Shown piece after piece: positions 48,501-63,500 of a stretch of DNA of 64,000 nt. The DNA comes from Guillardia theta CCMP2712 (taxonomy: Eukaryota; Cryptophyceae; Pyrenomonadales; Geminigeraceae), in assembly GCF_000315625.1 (NCBI RefSeq), contig NW_005434607.1:35070-99069 (forward strand). The letters run 5' to 3'. How positions within the stretch are numbered: the first letter of the stretch is position 1; every line of letters begins with the position of its first letter. Position numbers and translations under genes: made by a program. The notes under the pieces were generated by a model, which was not told the origin of the DNA, did no database searches, and saw only the letters and a list, made by a program, of their open reading frames with translations.

Positions 48501-51500
48501 CTTTCAGCACAAAGACTCCAGCATCTAAATTTGTTACGTTGCATATCGCAGTGTGTTGTGACACAAAACATCCATAGAGACGCTGATTGAAATGCAAAGA
48601 AATGTTGTTGAGACAGTAAAGATTCTTGGAATGTAATTTCAGTGTCTGTACTATCGGGCCTGAAAAGAGAATTTTTGGTTCAATGCTATGAATCTCAATA
48701 ACATCAAACAAGCAGATTTGTACCGTGCAATATGGTGAGATTTCTATAACATTGAACCCGGGAAAAGGTTTAGGCAAGGAGCAGATCAGCTCTGAAAAAT
48801 CCGTTGACTGACAGATAGATGTAAAATTCACAAAAATTCCAACCACTGTGAAGTTTACGAAATTTTGTAACTTTGCCACTGAAGGTGAAATGACACAGTC
48901 ATCTTGCATTTCAACCACTTGGATGAGGTTCGAATCTCGGGGCATAACAACAAACTCATCGTATTTCAATGTCAATTCATAAATTCCGGCTTTCAGTCTT
49001 GGAGATACACATCCAAAAGGTTCATGACTTACTGCTCCCTGTAGATCACCTACAAAACAACTCATTCTAGAAATGTTTGTCAAGTCTTTCGCAATGATCC
49101 TTATAAGCGCATGATAATTATGTGGAATTTTAGATGGGAATGTAGAAACCACCAAGGGTAGAGATTGTATTTCAATGAGAAACTTCTTTGGAATGTATTG
49201 TCCATCAATGCCAAGGGATAGTGAGAAGTTCCCTGACTTTGACGTTGGAATTTCACATCTTAAGACGTTTGAACTTTGAATGATTGAATATATGCGAGTG
49301 TAACCAAGAAAACAATGACAGCCATCAGGTATCTGCTGTTGACCAGTTAGAGTGACTTCAAACCTCTCATTTTGGAAAGCGCTGACTGGCCAGATCTCTA
49401 ATGTTTGGAAAAAGTCATAGACTTGAAATTCAGCTTTGTAGTAATCAAACTCTGCAAGCTTGTCGATTATGGCTACAGAGCCAATGCATCCCACTTTAAA
49501 AGATGGAGTTGAACAAACGACCCTCGTAGAGCTGATGACTTCAATGTTTGAATTCTGATTCTTTGAACAGGAAAATGAACATTGAGCTTGCAAGGAGTCA
49601 AGATTTTCCCCTGATATACTAATCAATGTCTGAATATTGATAGATGTAAAATTTGGAAACAATTTGAAAATAACAGGAAGGGGGCTCTTTGTAAATCTCA
49701 AAAAGTTTTCAGAAAATATGTCCAAGACTCTAGTACGGACCTCCATTGTACCTTGAATTTCAGTTGAAGGACAATCACACAGAATTGCTGACGAGGAGAG
49801 TATTTTTGCAAAATACGAATGATTGGCTCCGAATGTGCATGAATACATGAAATCATTTTCGACCGAGAACCATTCACCGAACACTGTAAGCTGATCATTG
49901 AGAGGACAATGGCTAATATGCGGAATGATTTTGAGAAGGGTCATTTTATGAACTAGCTTCAAAGGGGTCTCAAACTTCACAAAATCCCTGAGATTCGTAC
50001 TAAAACTCAGATTGGACTTGCTTGTTGAAATCCAAGGAAGTGCACAAAGTGCGGACAAATTGGATTTCTGGATACACAGCACTGGATGGGAGCCCTCAAT
50101 TTTACAGAAAAGTGTTGTTCCATAAGCATAGAAGTTTCCTATGACTGTAACTGTCAAGCCAGAGGTAACTTGAATGTGAACGAGGGGAAAAACTTTATCT
50201 ATTACAAGCAAAGTCTCATATTGCATTCTTTGAGTAAAGAGAATTGATCCGCCAAGTTCAAGTGATATTGTAGCTATTCCTGATATTCCCTCTGGAGATT
50301 GACAAAAAATGACACTTGATGTTTGAAACGTAGAAAGCGTCACAACAGAGCCAAAATGGCAATTGTAGTGGCTTGACCAGTCGAAGTTTGTTCCTATCAC
50401 TGTAATGATAGACCTCTCCAGAAGTAATCTAGAGGACGGAGCAATCGAAAAGACCAGCGCTGCCTTGGTAAAGCGATATTTCACGGAATTGACGCTTTTG
50501 CGGTGTTTGGATAACAAGTCTACTTCTACTGTGCCTTCGGACTGTGATGGAATCATACAGTTTCCAAAAGAACTATTGAGAAGATATAGCTTGGACGTGG
50601 TTCCGTCAAAATTACAGTAGAATTGCTCTCCACCTATGAAGCCATCAAATTGAATGGTAACATTCCTCGCACCCGAAATGCAACCTTCTGACGGAAAAAG
50701 ACTTACTATGCTCAGATTTCCAAGCAGCAAGAATGCAAATTTTGTTTGCAGCAGGTCTTGACTGTCAAAAGAAAGCATGAAGGTGACATTTGAATTTTTC
50801 AATGCAGGTGCAACGCAAAGAATCAAGGTAGACGTGTATGATTTGGGTGGTCGAGAATTCATGCCAAACACGCAATCAACAGGCCAAAAGAGAGGAAAAT
50901 TTAAACCCCGTACCGACACTTCTATCCCTGGACTCCCTTGTAGAGGTTCCACAGAGAGTAAATGAATGGACTCTAAAATATTGAACTGTACTTCGTTGGA
51001 TTCGTACTCATGCGCAACGCTCAATCTGATTGCAAAGCTCGTGTCTTCGAAAAGTGTTAAGTTTGGAGCAGAGCATGTCACTGCGGATGAAGACAAGTAT
51101 GTGGCTCGGATGGTATGCGAATCAAATATGCAATTCAACGAATCGTCCGCAATCAAATGTTTGCCAATTAAGGTTAGGACAGGCCTAGTATTCGGGTAAC
51201 CGACTGAAGGGTAGACATGGTGCAGCTGAAAATGTTTGAAATACCTGAATTTGCAATGGTTTGTTTCTAAAATTGTGACATCACTTATGATCGACAATGT
51301 GACGGATCCCTCCGAGGGACTAGGAGGTGAAATGCACGTTATCACGGAATTAGATCCTGTCTGAGCAGCTGCCACCTTTTCTCCAAATAGGCAAGCAAAT
51401 CTCCCCTGTGGTGCGTTCATCATTACGATTCGTACTTGTGTTCCACCCGACAATGGTCCCATACTTGGATGCACTACAATTTCAAAGGATTTGTTTTCAA

Positions 51501-54500
51501 TCAGTACTTCAATATCTTGAACACGGATATGCCCTTTGTATCCGATTTGGAATCGAAATTTCCCGGGAGAAATAAAGTGTTCAACTGTGCAGATTACTTG
51601 CTTGTAAGAGACATACGATTTGACACATTCGAATTTTCCGAGAGAAAGGATGACATCGCCGTGAAAATGTCTGCCTGACAATGTAAATGATATTGGTTGA
51701 AAAGCCAGACTTGCCGTGGGTGATAAGCTGTCAAGAAGTGGAAAATGCACTCGGAAAACAGTCAAACTCATCTCGCTTCGGCAATTCGCCGATGAATATA
51801 CCTGGAGCGGAACTACTCCAAATGGCCCACCAGGAATTACACATAACAACGAATTACTACCTATCACAACAGAAGTTTGAAATTGCTCGTCTATTCGACA
51901 AAAATACTTCAACCCAGTCTGCATGAAACCAGCGGTTGTAATTTGTATGATGGTTTCATCCTCAACAAATGCTGTAGGAGGCTGTATATCTACGATAAAT
52001 TTTCCTTGTGTCCATGAAACAAGAGGGATGTGAAAAATGTTCGAAATCCGTTGGTGCTCGAGCAGAATAGAGACAGGTAGATCATTGGTGTCAACGATCA
52101 TACAGCTTGCCATGCAGATGAGAGTCGTGTCGTCGATGAATTGAATGGGGACAATGCGTTGGACTATCTGGCAATATAAAGACGGATGGAACAAAAAATT
52201 TGTTCCCCTCACAAGTATCCTCGCTGAGCTAGTCTCAGGAATGAATGTCAGCTGCGCTGAACGTATGCAAGGATTTGTTTCTACAACTTGTACCATCAAG
52301 GCTGGTCCGATCATGTAAGCTCCGAATTGGAATGATACACTGTGATTTCCATGCTTTTCGAAGGATATTTGAAAGAGGAGTTCTTGGCGAGATACAAAAG
52401 TACATGAATTTGACTGTTTCGTTCCTATTTGCAATATCATATGGTTGCATGACTGAAAATGATTTCCAAAAACAGTGAGCGAATCGACTTTAGTTTGAAC
52501 TAGAAGTGTCGGATGTATGCTGAAAATCTCTGGTGTAGACAAATATTGAATCCATAGTCCATTCCGGCTGATGACGTTGCAAGGACCCACCACATGGATT
52601 AGGACATTTTGTCTTTCAAAATTTGTGATTGCACACAAGAGCTTTGTAGAGGATTGATATATTGCTTTAGTCAAATGATCTTGACCAATTTTGCAAAGGA
52701 GGCTTTCAAGGTTTGAGAATTCAGACCCAAATATGGTGATCACAGTATGTTGTCTTCGTGATGCTACTGTTGGCAGCACAGCATAAAGCTCAATATCTTG
52801 CTGGTAAGAAAAGTTCTTTTTGATTAACCCAACATCCAGAGAAAATGTTACATTTCCGAATGCAACTCCAGGAGGGCTGATGCATACAGTTTTGTGGTCA
52901 TCAATCATCACAGTTACGTTTTGGTTTCCAAAGAAGCATACTGTAGGACTTAGATCGTTGAGCGTAAGTACAATGCGTGTTCCACCCGAGATAGGACCGC
53001 ATGTTGGGTTCAACTGAATCTGATATGAAACATTTACATATTCAAACCATAGAGCATTCAGCGAAATCACCCTTTGACCTGAAAGAATCTTCACCAATAG
53101 ATTGCCCGATGAATATTGCGGAGCCAGACACTGCAGAGAATTGTTTGACAAAATTTTTGACTGAGTGAGAAGTCTCCCAAACAAGCAGCTGATATTTAGA
53201 TATGATGCAAGATTTGTATCAACGTGAAGGGTTACATAAAAGTTGCCTGTTGTTGGACCAGAAGTGGGGATTACTTGAATGATTGTCAGGTTGCTGTGGA
53301 CAAGAAAATCTTTACGATTACTCGACAAATTCCACCCATCCCAGCGCAATGAAAGATTTGATTGCCCAGGAATGAGACGTGGAAGGGTGCAGACGTGTTT
53401 CTGTTGCAAAATGTTGACTGGAGAACTATCCGAGCCCGAGCCAAAAACACATCGGCAAGTCCCATTCAACATACGGCCTGATACCTGAAGCTCTAACAAG
53501 ATACCTCCAGAGGATGGGCCAACAGAGGGAACCACAGCGACAAGCTGTGGAACAGTCACAAATTTGTATACGTTATCACACAAAGGTACTGATTGGTTTT
53601 CAGATTTCAAAACAAAGGGAACTATACCTTCCTTGTGATATGGTGAGATGCATGTGACATGGTTCACTGAAAGAGACGTGGGGAACACGACGAGTTCGCC
53701 GAAATGGCAGGAAGGTGAAATCCAGCTCAAAGTCATGTTGAACGTGACAGTTACAAGGGCTCCTCCGTCCCCTGGCCCTGCAGTACTGTCCAAATGACAT
53801 TTAAATGGATGCACAATATGCAACGTCTTATTCAACAAAAACGGTCCAGAATTCTTCAGAAGCAGCGTTATGGTGTGATTTCCTGGCTTTTCATGCGCAG
53901 GCAATTTACAGACGAATTCCTTCGTATTGAGCTGTTTTAGAGCATTTGCTTGTAAATTTCCGATCAAAACTTTCTGGAGTGTGTCAATGGTGAAGATTTC
54001 ACTTACAAGATGCAACTCTGCATTTGAATTAAGCAAAATATTCTCTGGATACACAACAACTTCAGCAACTCTGTGTGAAACCTGAACAGATGAATTGAAA
54101 ACTGAGATGGAAGTAAAGTTGTGAGAAATGAAAACTTGTATTTTCAGAAGGCTGTCATACCCCAACCCTGCATAATGGTGCATTTTTAGCTCACACCTCA
54201 ACACGGTTGAGGTCAAAATCTTGATGATTGAGCTCTTGTCCTGGACTCGGCAATATAGAGCTGATGAAAATGATGATCCAAAGATTGTGACGGCGTTGTG
54301 ACTGTTCAAAAACAGTCCTGTCGGATGTACAGAAAGAAATTGGAATGGACTGATAGACTTGAATTCCACGCTATTTGACGAGACATTTTGTGCCAAGTCT
54401 TTGACTGTCAAACGAATTATGCCTTCGATCATACTGGGTGTCACACAGGACAAAGATGTAGAGGATTGCCAGGACACTTCTACTTGTTTTTGGTCGAATT

Positions 54501-57500
54501 GGCACCTCAAATCACCATGTTTATTGAATTCACCACCAACAATTGCGATGACCATCCCTCCATGTGAAGGGCTTTGACTTGGGTTAACATCTATGAAGAT
54601 AGACGGAATCCTGGGTGACAAGGCTCCACATTCGAAGTAGTACAAATTGTTGACTGACAAGACCACCATACAAGTGTTGTTCTGAAAGGCAATTGAAAAC
54701 GGACAAGAAACAAACTGCTGGGACAAGAATATCGCATTAACAGGTATAGTAGAGTATCTGCCATGACAGTTACATATGTAGTTCATTCGTTCATCAAAGC
54801 TCTGTCCAACAATCGTCAAGCGAGGGCTTATCGAAGGGTTGTAAAGGAGGGAATGGACCTTCAATGAAGGAGGATCGAATAGGATTTCTTCAGATATGCG
54901 TGCACCCGTCGTGTCCAATAGAAACACTTTAGTTGGTTGCGTGGTAATGAAATACCCGACCGTGCATTGAACCTTGGTGGATGACACAGACAGCACAACA
55001 AAACTTTGATTGGAAAAAAAACAACGCAAATCTTCCCCAAACTGATTTCCTATGAATTGAATCTTCCATGAAGTCGATGAAACGTAAAAGTATTGCATTG
55101 AAATATCTCTATGAACAAACAAGAAAAACCTGCAGGAAGAAAATCCTTGGTGAGTGCAACAAAGCTTGTACGTACCGTCATTGTTCGAGGGGAGTAAAAA
55201 TGAAATCAAAGAATCGTTGTGGAGAACAAAATCATTGATGATTGAAGAAGCAATGAATAACTGATCAACAAGCAGCAAACCATTCCCTAGCACCGTGATC
55301 GAGTCCCCACCATTCACAGATCCCGCGCTGGGTTGTATCGATACTATCGTCACCCCGCTTACATATTGATAGTTACAAACTGTCCTCGTGTAGTCTGCCC
55401 CGTTCACGGACAATGACAACGACACATTCCCCGCAACGTGGACTGGGCTTGTACAAACTGCCTGTGTGCTTGATTGAAATGTACCTTCTACCGTGCGTTC
55501 GCCAAACTTGCAGATCGGCTGGTAGCCTCTTTCAAAACCTCGTCCTACTACAGTCACCGTCGTTCCTCCATCTGACGTCCCTGAGCTGGGATAAGCATGC
55601 AACACTTGAGCTTCAGCGATGTACTCAAACCAAGTGGAGCTGCCGTTCCTCGATGGGACATCTGACACAATGAAGACATTGACAAGGCCTGGACTCTTTG
55701 ATGGCGGGGTATTGCACAAAAGAGTAGTTGTCGTCTGTGCAGAACATGTCGTTTCATGCTTTCCAAATACCCAGATGTAAGTATTCCTGTACGAGTGTCC
55801 CAAGTTCTCTCCTATCAAGGTTATCAAAGTATCTCCCGTGACTGGGCCTGTCGATGGTACCACCTCATAAAGTCTGGGAGGGTGTACCCTCGCAAAAGGC
55901 AGCTGGTTGCTGTGCTCAGTCGGCTGATTTCCCTGCATATTCCCCACGGAGACATAGTGCATACCGATAGGGAATGATCGTATCTGGGTTGCCGCCATAC
56001 TGCTCGAGAGGATTGTAGCCTCATACTTGGCATCGGAGACTTGAATGTACAGATGATCCAAATCTCGAAAATTCAGACCAAAAACTGTCAAGGCTGTTCC
56101 TGCTCTATGACAGATGGATGGCACGACACGGAAAATCGTAACCTCTCGCGTCAGAAACTCAAACGTGAGCGGTTCATTTACCAGCGATAAGCCCCTCCAT
56201 GTGACATCAAGTCCCACCACCCCGTGCAGGCTAGGTGCGGCTATGTCACATACGATTTCCTTATCTGATATCTGTCGGGCAGGATATGTGAAGGTGTGCG
56301 AAATGCGACAGAACAAAGTGTCAAACCCTGAAAACCCCCAGCCATGTACCGTCACAGTATTTTTGGAACTTGCATGCCCATGACTAGGAGACACTCTTGT
56401 CACCTGATCTCTGCCTCCAAACTCGGCTAGAAACCCATTCAACGCTGCAGACAGAGCCCCGTAGTAAATTGATATCAAGTATTTCCCTTCAAGTCGGTCG
56501 ATGATGGGACATCTTAAAACCCTTGACGTCAGATACTGCGCCGAAGTACGTATGTCGGATCCAAACAAGCAGGTGTATTGATTGATTCCAACGAAACCCT
56601 CACCACTCACAAAGATCGATTTGCCTTTGCTCTTCTTGATCAGAGAAGGAACAATGCCTTCCAACCTGTGCGGCGGCATCAAAAGATATTGCACACAATC
56701 TGTTGACTTCCTGGTATCGTTCGAAAGCCTTTTGGTGTGCACGCAAATATGAACAAGTCCATCACCGTCTTGGATTTCTGGAATCGTGCACATTATGGTT
56801 GTAGAATTCATCACCATCGCTTGAGCAACACCATCTCGAACTTTGCAAAAATACTCTGTCTCTTCGTGGAAAGAGTTACCCCAGATGGTGACCGCGGTCG
56901 ATCCCATTCGAGGTCCAACACTTGGGGTAACTCGCTCCAGAACAACCCGACTCACGATCTCGATCGATGCGTTGGCGGATTTCAGGTCATAGCCTGAGTC
57001 TGGGCAAAGAGCAATTACGTGCGATCCTATGCCTATCTCTTGTGTTGTCAGTTCGCACAGAAGCATGCTTGAAGACGGAGCTTCCACAACATACTGCAGG
57101 CTGGCAATCTGCAGGCACATAGGAGGGTTTGCAGAAAACCCTTCTCCAATTATCGTCAATATGCTTGTATCCCCTGATTCAAAGACTTTGGGGATGAGAG
57201 CACTTATTTCGATCGATTGCCTCAAGACAATCGGGATCTTGTTCGATCGCAAGTCGGCATTTGCTTTCCGAGCTACCTCTATGAATGCTGTTTCTGAAGA
57301 TAAAATCCGCGGCATAGCCACCTTACAGAGCAGTTGTCCATTCAACAAAGCGCCCGGCATCGACGATGACGGCTCATGTGAGAAAATACAGAAATCGCCC
57401 TCCAACAAATCTACCCCTACCACTGTAACTGATGAAATTCCGGATGTGGTCAGCGACGACGGGTTTACGCTATATATGCGAGGGACGGACAAGTATTGAA

Positions 57501-60500
57501 ATGAAATCTGCTGACCAGAAGTGTAACGCTGACCCGAGGACCAGAGGCTAAGCTCAGCAAGAAAGCTCCTCTCGAAGAAGGGAGAAACACATATGATCAT
57601 GAACGAGCTCTTGAACGATGTGTCTGAAGATGAGCTTGAATCGAATTTGCATGAAAGTCCTGAAAAAAAACCCGTACCTTGCACCGTGATCGAGTCCCCA
57701 CCATTCACAGATCCCGCGCTGGGTTGTATCGATACTATCGTCACCCCGCTTACATATTGATAGTTACAAACTGTCCTCGTGTAGTCTGCCCCGTTCACGG
57801 ACAATGACAACGACACATTCCCCGCAACGTGGACTGGGCTTGTACAAACTGCCTGTGTGCTTGATTGAAATGTACCTTCTACCGTGCGTTCGCCAAACTT
57901 GCAGATCGGCTGGTAGCCTCTTTCAAAACCTCGTCCTACTACAGTCACCGTCGTTCCTCCATCTGACGTCCCTGAGCTGGGATAAGCATGCAACACTTGA
58001 GCTTCAGCGATGTACTCAAACCAAGTGGAGCTGCCGTTCCTCGATGGGACATCTGACACAATGAAGACATTGACAAGGCCTGGACTCTTTGATGGCGGGG
58101 TATTGCACAGAGTGAAACTAGTTGTGAGATAAAAACACTGAGCTTGAGCTTGTCCAAAGCGAATCTGTGTAACAGCTGAAAAACCAGATCCAAAAATTTG
58201 AACCTGTGTTCCTCCACCGTATTGCCCAAACGAAGGGGAGAGACCGGAAATTCGAACAAGGGAATTTGGGTTTCTTTGATGCTGGTCCACGACTGCAACG
58301 GAGAAGTCATTGGACCATTCAAGCCTGTTGGCACTGACCGACACATTCACTGCTTCACTCGAGGTCGGGGTGATGGTGCAGACAATCAGCGACGAGGATA
58401 CTATCCGCGAGTCTACTACCTTTCTCCGGTCTTGCCTGCAAAGCATAGACTCCATCTCGAAATCTGCCCCTTGCACTGTTATGGGTGTCGAAAGCCCCCT
58501 CCGCACGCTCGATGGGAATACACCGTGTATCCTTGCCACCGGCCTGTACAAGTACGTGACCCCAGCATCTGAATAGAGCCCATCGTCGCCAAGCACGACA
58601 ACCTCTACATCAGAGCTGACAAGCTGCTTTGGGCTCACGCACAACACCATTGTGCTCGACACCTGGGCCAAGGAATCTGTTCTGAGCCTCCCGAATCGAC
58701 ATGCTGATTGTCCTCCTACGAGATTCTTTCCTCGCACGGTCACAATGGTCCCACCACCAAGACTTCCCTGACTTGGTACGCATGAATGAATTCGAGCGCC
58801 CCCTTGCTCTTCAAATATTTCAGGCTGTGCCACTATCTTGAATATATTGTCCCCCTCCGTCACCTCTATGGACAGGTTGAACACTTTCCTGCAACGCAAG
58901 GAATCGAAGTGGCAGAGCATCACATCCTCAGACACGAAGACTGCTTGGACATAAAGACTGTCAAGTTCACATCTGACAACCTTATCGTATGAGAACCCCG
59001 AGCCAACCAAACGAATGAATGATCTTTCAAGACCTCTGGCTCGTTGTCGGCATTGAGCCTTCACCACCTTCACAGGTTTTGTGACTATGACTTGGACTGA
59101 TTCCGCGCTCAGGCCGTTGTCACTGCGTACGTACATAGAAAAATTTCCATGCTGTAATCCTTCAATTGCGCATTCGAGGTGTGTACTGGTATGAAAATAT
59201 GGAATACCTTCTTTCCTGCCAAACATGCATCTCAAGCTCTCCCGATCCATGAAGTTTTCTCCAGATAAAGTCACTCTGGCCGTCGCCTGCCCTTCGACCA
59301 CAAACAATGAAGGCCAAACTGTGCTCAGGATGGGATTTGGCATGTACGAATAAAGCAAGTCCCACTCAACCATGCCCTTCACCACACTTATCACCCTCAG
59401 CTGCATCAGACCAGGCCTACCTGGTGGCGAAACACAGACAAGCCTTGATGTATTGGCGTCACTATACCCTTCCACAGTTGTCGCGCCGAATACGCACCGG
59501 ACCGATCCAACAGTTTCCATACCATGACTTGTGCTGAAATGGATGACCGTCCCCCCCGAACAAGGTCCTTCCGATGGATGATAATCAAGCATGTGGACTG
59601 CATCGGTTGGTATGTAGAGGAAGGGAAAGCGTGGCGATTTGAAAGAATTTCTTCCTGTGCTGGTTATCATCATCTCAACTGATCCAGCCTCGTGCGCGGG
59701 CGGCGCTGTGCATTGCAAAGTCTTATGGTCGACTATCTGAGCATCCACAGGGCTTTTTCCGAACAAGCATCTCCAAGTCGTCGTTGGAAAAGCTGTACTT
59801 GCTAAGACGCTTATGACCGTGCCCCCTCCAACAGCTGAAGACGTTGGGTCAATAACGATGTCCAACGGAAATGCCCAAGAGTGCAGAGTTCTCACGTTTG
59901 AGAGATGTCCTCCAACTTTGCTGCATCGAATCGAATGTTCCCCGGCAGGCAACCCCGGGATCTCCAATACAGCACGAGATACATCCACCAACTCCATTGC
60001 AACAGCACTGATAGCCCCTACATCGCATAGCACCTTCTCGTCGAAGTTTGCCCCAAGCATTGTTATGCGCGAAGGCGTCTCAGCCAAACAGACCTCTGGA
60101 ATGATCGCATCGAGCTGTACTTGGGTATAGAACTCGTACAACAAATAACCCCTGCTAAACACCTGGCTGTCAAGGCCCACAGACATAGAAATGGTTCCTG
60201 CTGGAGATTCTGGAGTCCGACACACTATTTTCCTCGAATCCACCACCGTGCTCAAAGTTGCAGACGTAGAGAAAAGACAATACAGGTCCTTTCCAGACAG
60301 AAAATTTCTTCCTACAATCGTTGCTATGCTGTTCCCCTGGGTCGGGCCAGATGACGGAAAGATCTCCTCGACTACAAACAATGGAGCAAACATGAATTCA
60401 ATGCCAGGTCCTGATAATGCCAAGCTGCCCTTGTACAGCTCTAAACGGACGGTACCTTCCTGATGTGATGGCGTGTAACACACTACTTCTTCTCTGCTCT

Positions 60501-63500
60501 TCCCTAACTTAGCATCCACCATCTCACCCTCAAATGAGCAAACAAGCGCATCTTTCACATGCAACTTGCTGATAGCAAACGTGACAAGGCTTCCACCATC
60601 GGTCGGACCTATTGTCGGGTAGACCAGCTTGACTATTCCCAACTCCTCATACTGGAACATGAAGTCCATAACCTTCTCCTTTGCATCAGACATGACTAGG
60701 ACGGATACATTCCCTGGGGAGGATCCTGTGGGGACGACACAGACAAATTTTCCTGGCAAGCTCTGTCCCTGTGCTACCTGATCTCTGAACTTAAAGCTGA
60801 CATTTCGTGCAAGAATCAGACGTGAGTGAAAAACGGTCAGCGTTATCCCACCCACCATTGGCCCTTTCGAAGGAGTGATCAACAAAGCTTCAATCTGGGG
60901 TTCGAGTCGCACGGTCTGACTTGATAGACTGAAGTCCACTCCGTTGTTCGCGACTTTCAAGCTCATCTTCCCCTCCTCCAAGCTCGGTATATCACAGAGA
61001 ACTTGCGTCGATGTTATCAAAGTAGCCATCTTGACATGCTTGTCGGCGAACAGACAAGAAATGTCGTGGCTCTGCTCAAAGTTTCGCCCGATCACAGTGA
61101 GATGAAGGTCAGGTGACAAGAACACTTCTCCAGGTAAGACAGCATCGACTTGCTCATCATCGTAGAATTTGAACGTCCATTCTTTTCCAGAGTGCCTTGA
61201 TGCTGCAGTATCGTACTTGACTGATTCCCGCGATGCAAGCCTCATAGCCACTTCTCCTATCACTGTTGAAGGTGGCGCGACACACCGAAATTCATCATGT
61301 CTACTCCCTTTGATCAATCCAGTCCACTGTGCTCCTATCATACAGCCAAGATCCTTCTCGCTCAATGCACCCCTAATACGTATGGATATGGTTGTTCCGC
61401 CCCGTGCAGGCCCGCAAGTCGGTCTGATCTCAAGTATGTTTGTGCTGGGCTCTACTGCGAGCTGAAGGTCACTCGACAAAGGCTCAAGCCCGTGGATGTT
61501 GAACGTGATCCTGTAAAGTCCAACAGCCAGACCTTGAGGTACACGACAGACATAATCGCCCGAGCTCTCCCGTGAAAGCTTTGCCACAGCTCCCCCAATC
61601 CCACAGCCCGCTTCAAGAAGCGGAGCGAGGCCTTGTCCTTTCATTGTTATGACCGTAGAAATTTCTTGGTAAGCAATACTAGGCACGATCGACGTCACCT
61701 GTGGTTCGGGCCAGTAGAGGTATGCAAACTCGTTAGAGTTCAGCGCAGCAAAAGTGTACTCAGACTGGACTATCGTCAATGGAACCAGTCCAGCTTGCAT
61801 GGAAGGGCTCTCACATACAGCAAGACTGGCTGCTATTGTGATGGTCGCCCTTCCGACCGAAGATTGACCAAATTTACAGAAAGTAGTATTCCTTCCAAGC
61901 TGATTTCCGATCAAAGTAATCTTGGTTCCACCACGAGTTGGACCGGATGATGGAGTAATTTTCAGCACTGCAAAAGCTTCTTCGAAGTCAAAGCGCAAAA
62001 CATTCGAGCATACTTGATCTTGTTCAGATATGCACAGCTTCAGCTCGACACGCCTTGCAAAAGAGCTCGAGATCTTGCACGCTGCCATCGACGATGAGAT
62101 CATCACTGCACTGCTGTGCATAGAACCAAATCTGCACGTCGAATGCAGACCCATATGGTCAAGAGATCCAACGACAGAGACAAACGTGTATACACCGACC
62201 AAACCTCGGCTTGGTAGTAGTCTCTGGATCTTTATCTGATCTAAGGAGATGAATAGAAGAGAGTTTGATATAATATCATTACTCCCTACAGACAACGACA
62301 CTGTTACATTCCCTGAAGCAAGTGCCGGGATACCGCATTGCACCCGGGAGGTAGATAGCCAGCGAGCTTCTGCATATGTCTTGCCCTGCCCGAAAACGCA
62401 GCGGGCATCGTTCATGTCAGTCCTGAAAACTCCTCGCAACTCGATCCAAGCTCCATCGCCCCCCCGACCCACGGTGGGGCTCAAAGAGAGCAAGAGCACT
62501 TCCGACCAGTCGTCGTCCAGAATCCTCGCATCGATCAATTGATTGTCGCAGTAGAAGGTGAAAGACTGTGCCCTCGGGATGTCTCCGCGCGCTTTGCACA
62601 GAGACACGGTCGACGTCAGCCATACAGCCTGCAGCAACCTGTTGTCCTGTCCAATGCTGCATGATACCGCATCCGGCATGAAGTTCTCTCCAACAACACG
62701 AATTACGTGCAATCCCGTCTCACTCTCAACATGCTGGGCCGTTGATTGGACGGTACATTGCAAGGTATACTGTACGTTCATAGATCCGCTGACCACCAGA
62801 CCATCCTCACCACATGTTACATGTACCTGCACAATGGATGGAATGTCGTGTGCTGGTGTGACGCAGATTACTCTCGTAGACGACAGTACCCTCGCCTGGC
62901 TCATTCCGATGTCTTCGAAGACACACGTCACCAGCATGACGTCGGCTTGATCCCCAAGATGTTCACCAACAACGGTTAGCTGCATTCCCCCCTTGACTGG
63001 TCCTGACGAGGGGATCAGCTTGTTGATCCGAGGTTCTCCCAATATCTGAAAAGGTGAGCTACACTTCATCCCAGACTCTCTTTTGTTGTTGCTCACCCGC
63101 AGGGTCACAAGCTGAGGCTCTAGGCTCAATACCAGACGGCAAGTTCCCATGGCTGTCGACAAGATGTCACATACCTGCCAGCCCAGCCCGTTGATCTGTA
63201 CATAGAGCGACATCTCAAAGTGTCTTCCCCGTAATGTCACAACAGCGCTGGAATTACCCTGGACGGCCCACGATGGTTGTATAGAGTCTATCTCGGGTGT
63301 TTGGAGCACATAGAACGCTCTGAGAGCTGAGACATGCTGCCCATCTGTCCCTTTCACTTGCCAAAATACAGGACCAGGAGTGCTCGGTAGCGTCTTGCAG
63401 CGAATCAATGAGGAAGACGCCCACAAGATCAAAGACTCTCGGGCCCCATATCGGCACCCAGGACGTTGGATATCAAAGTGCTTGCCGACGATATCTACCC

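Noticed and set aside
19973-58109. Regular repeats as a CRISPR array or transposon insertions
   Set aside because: The repeated segments are in-frame pieces of TIG coding sequence of unequal length, with no spacers, terminal inverted repeats or target duplications.
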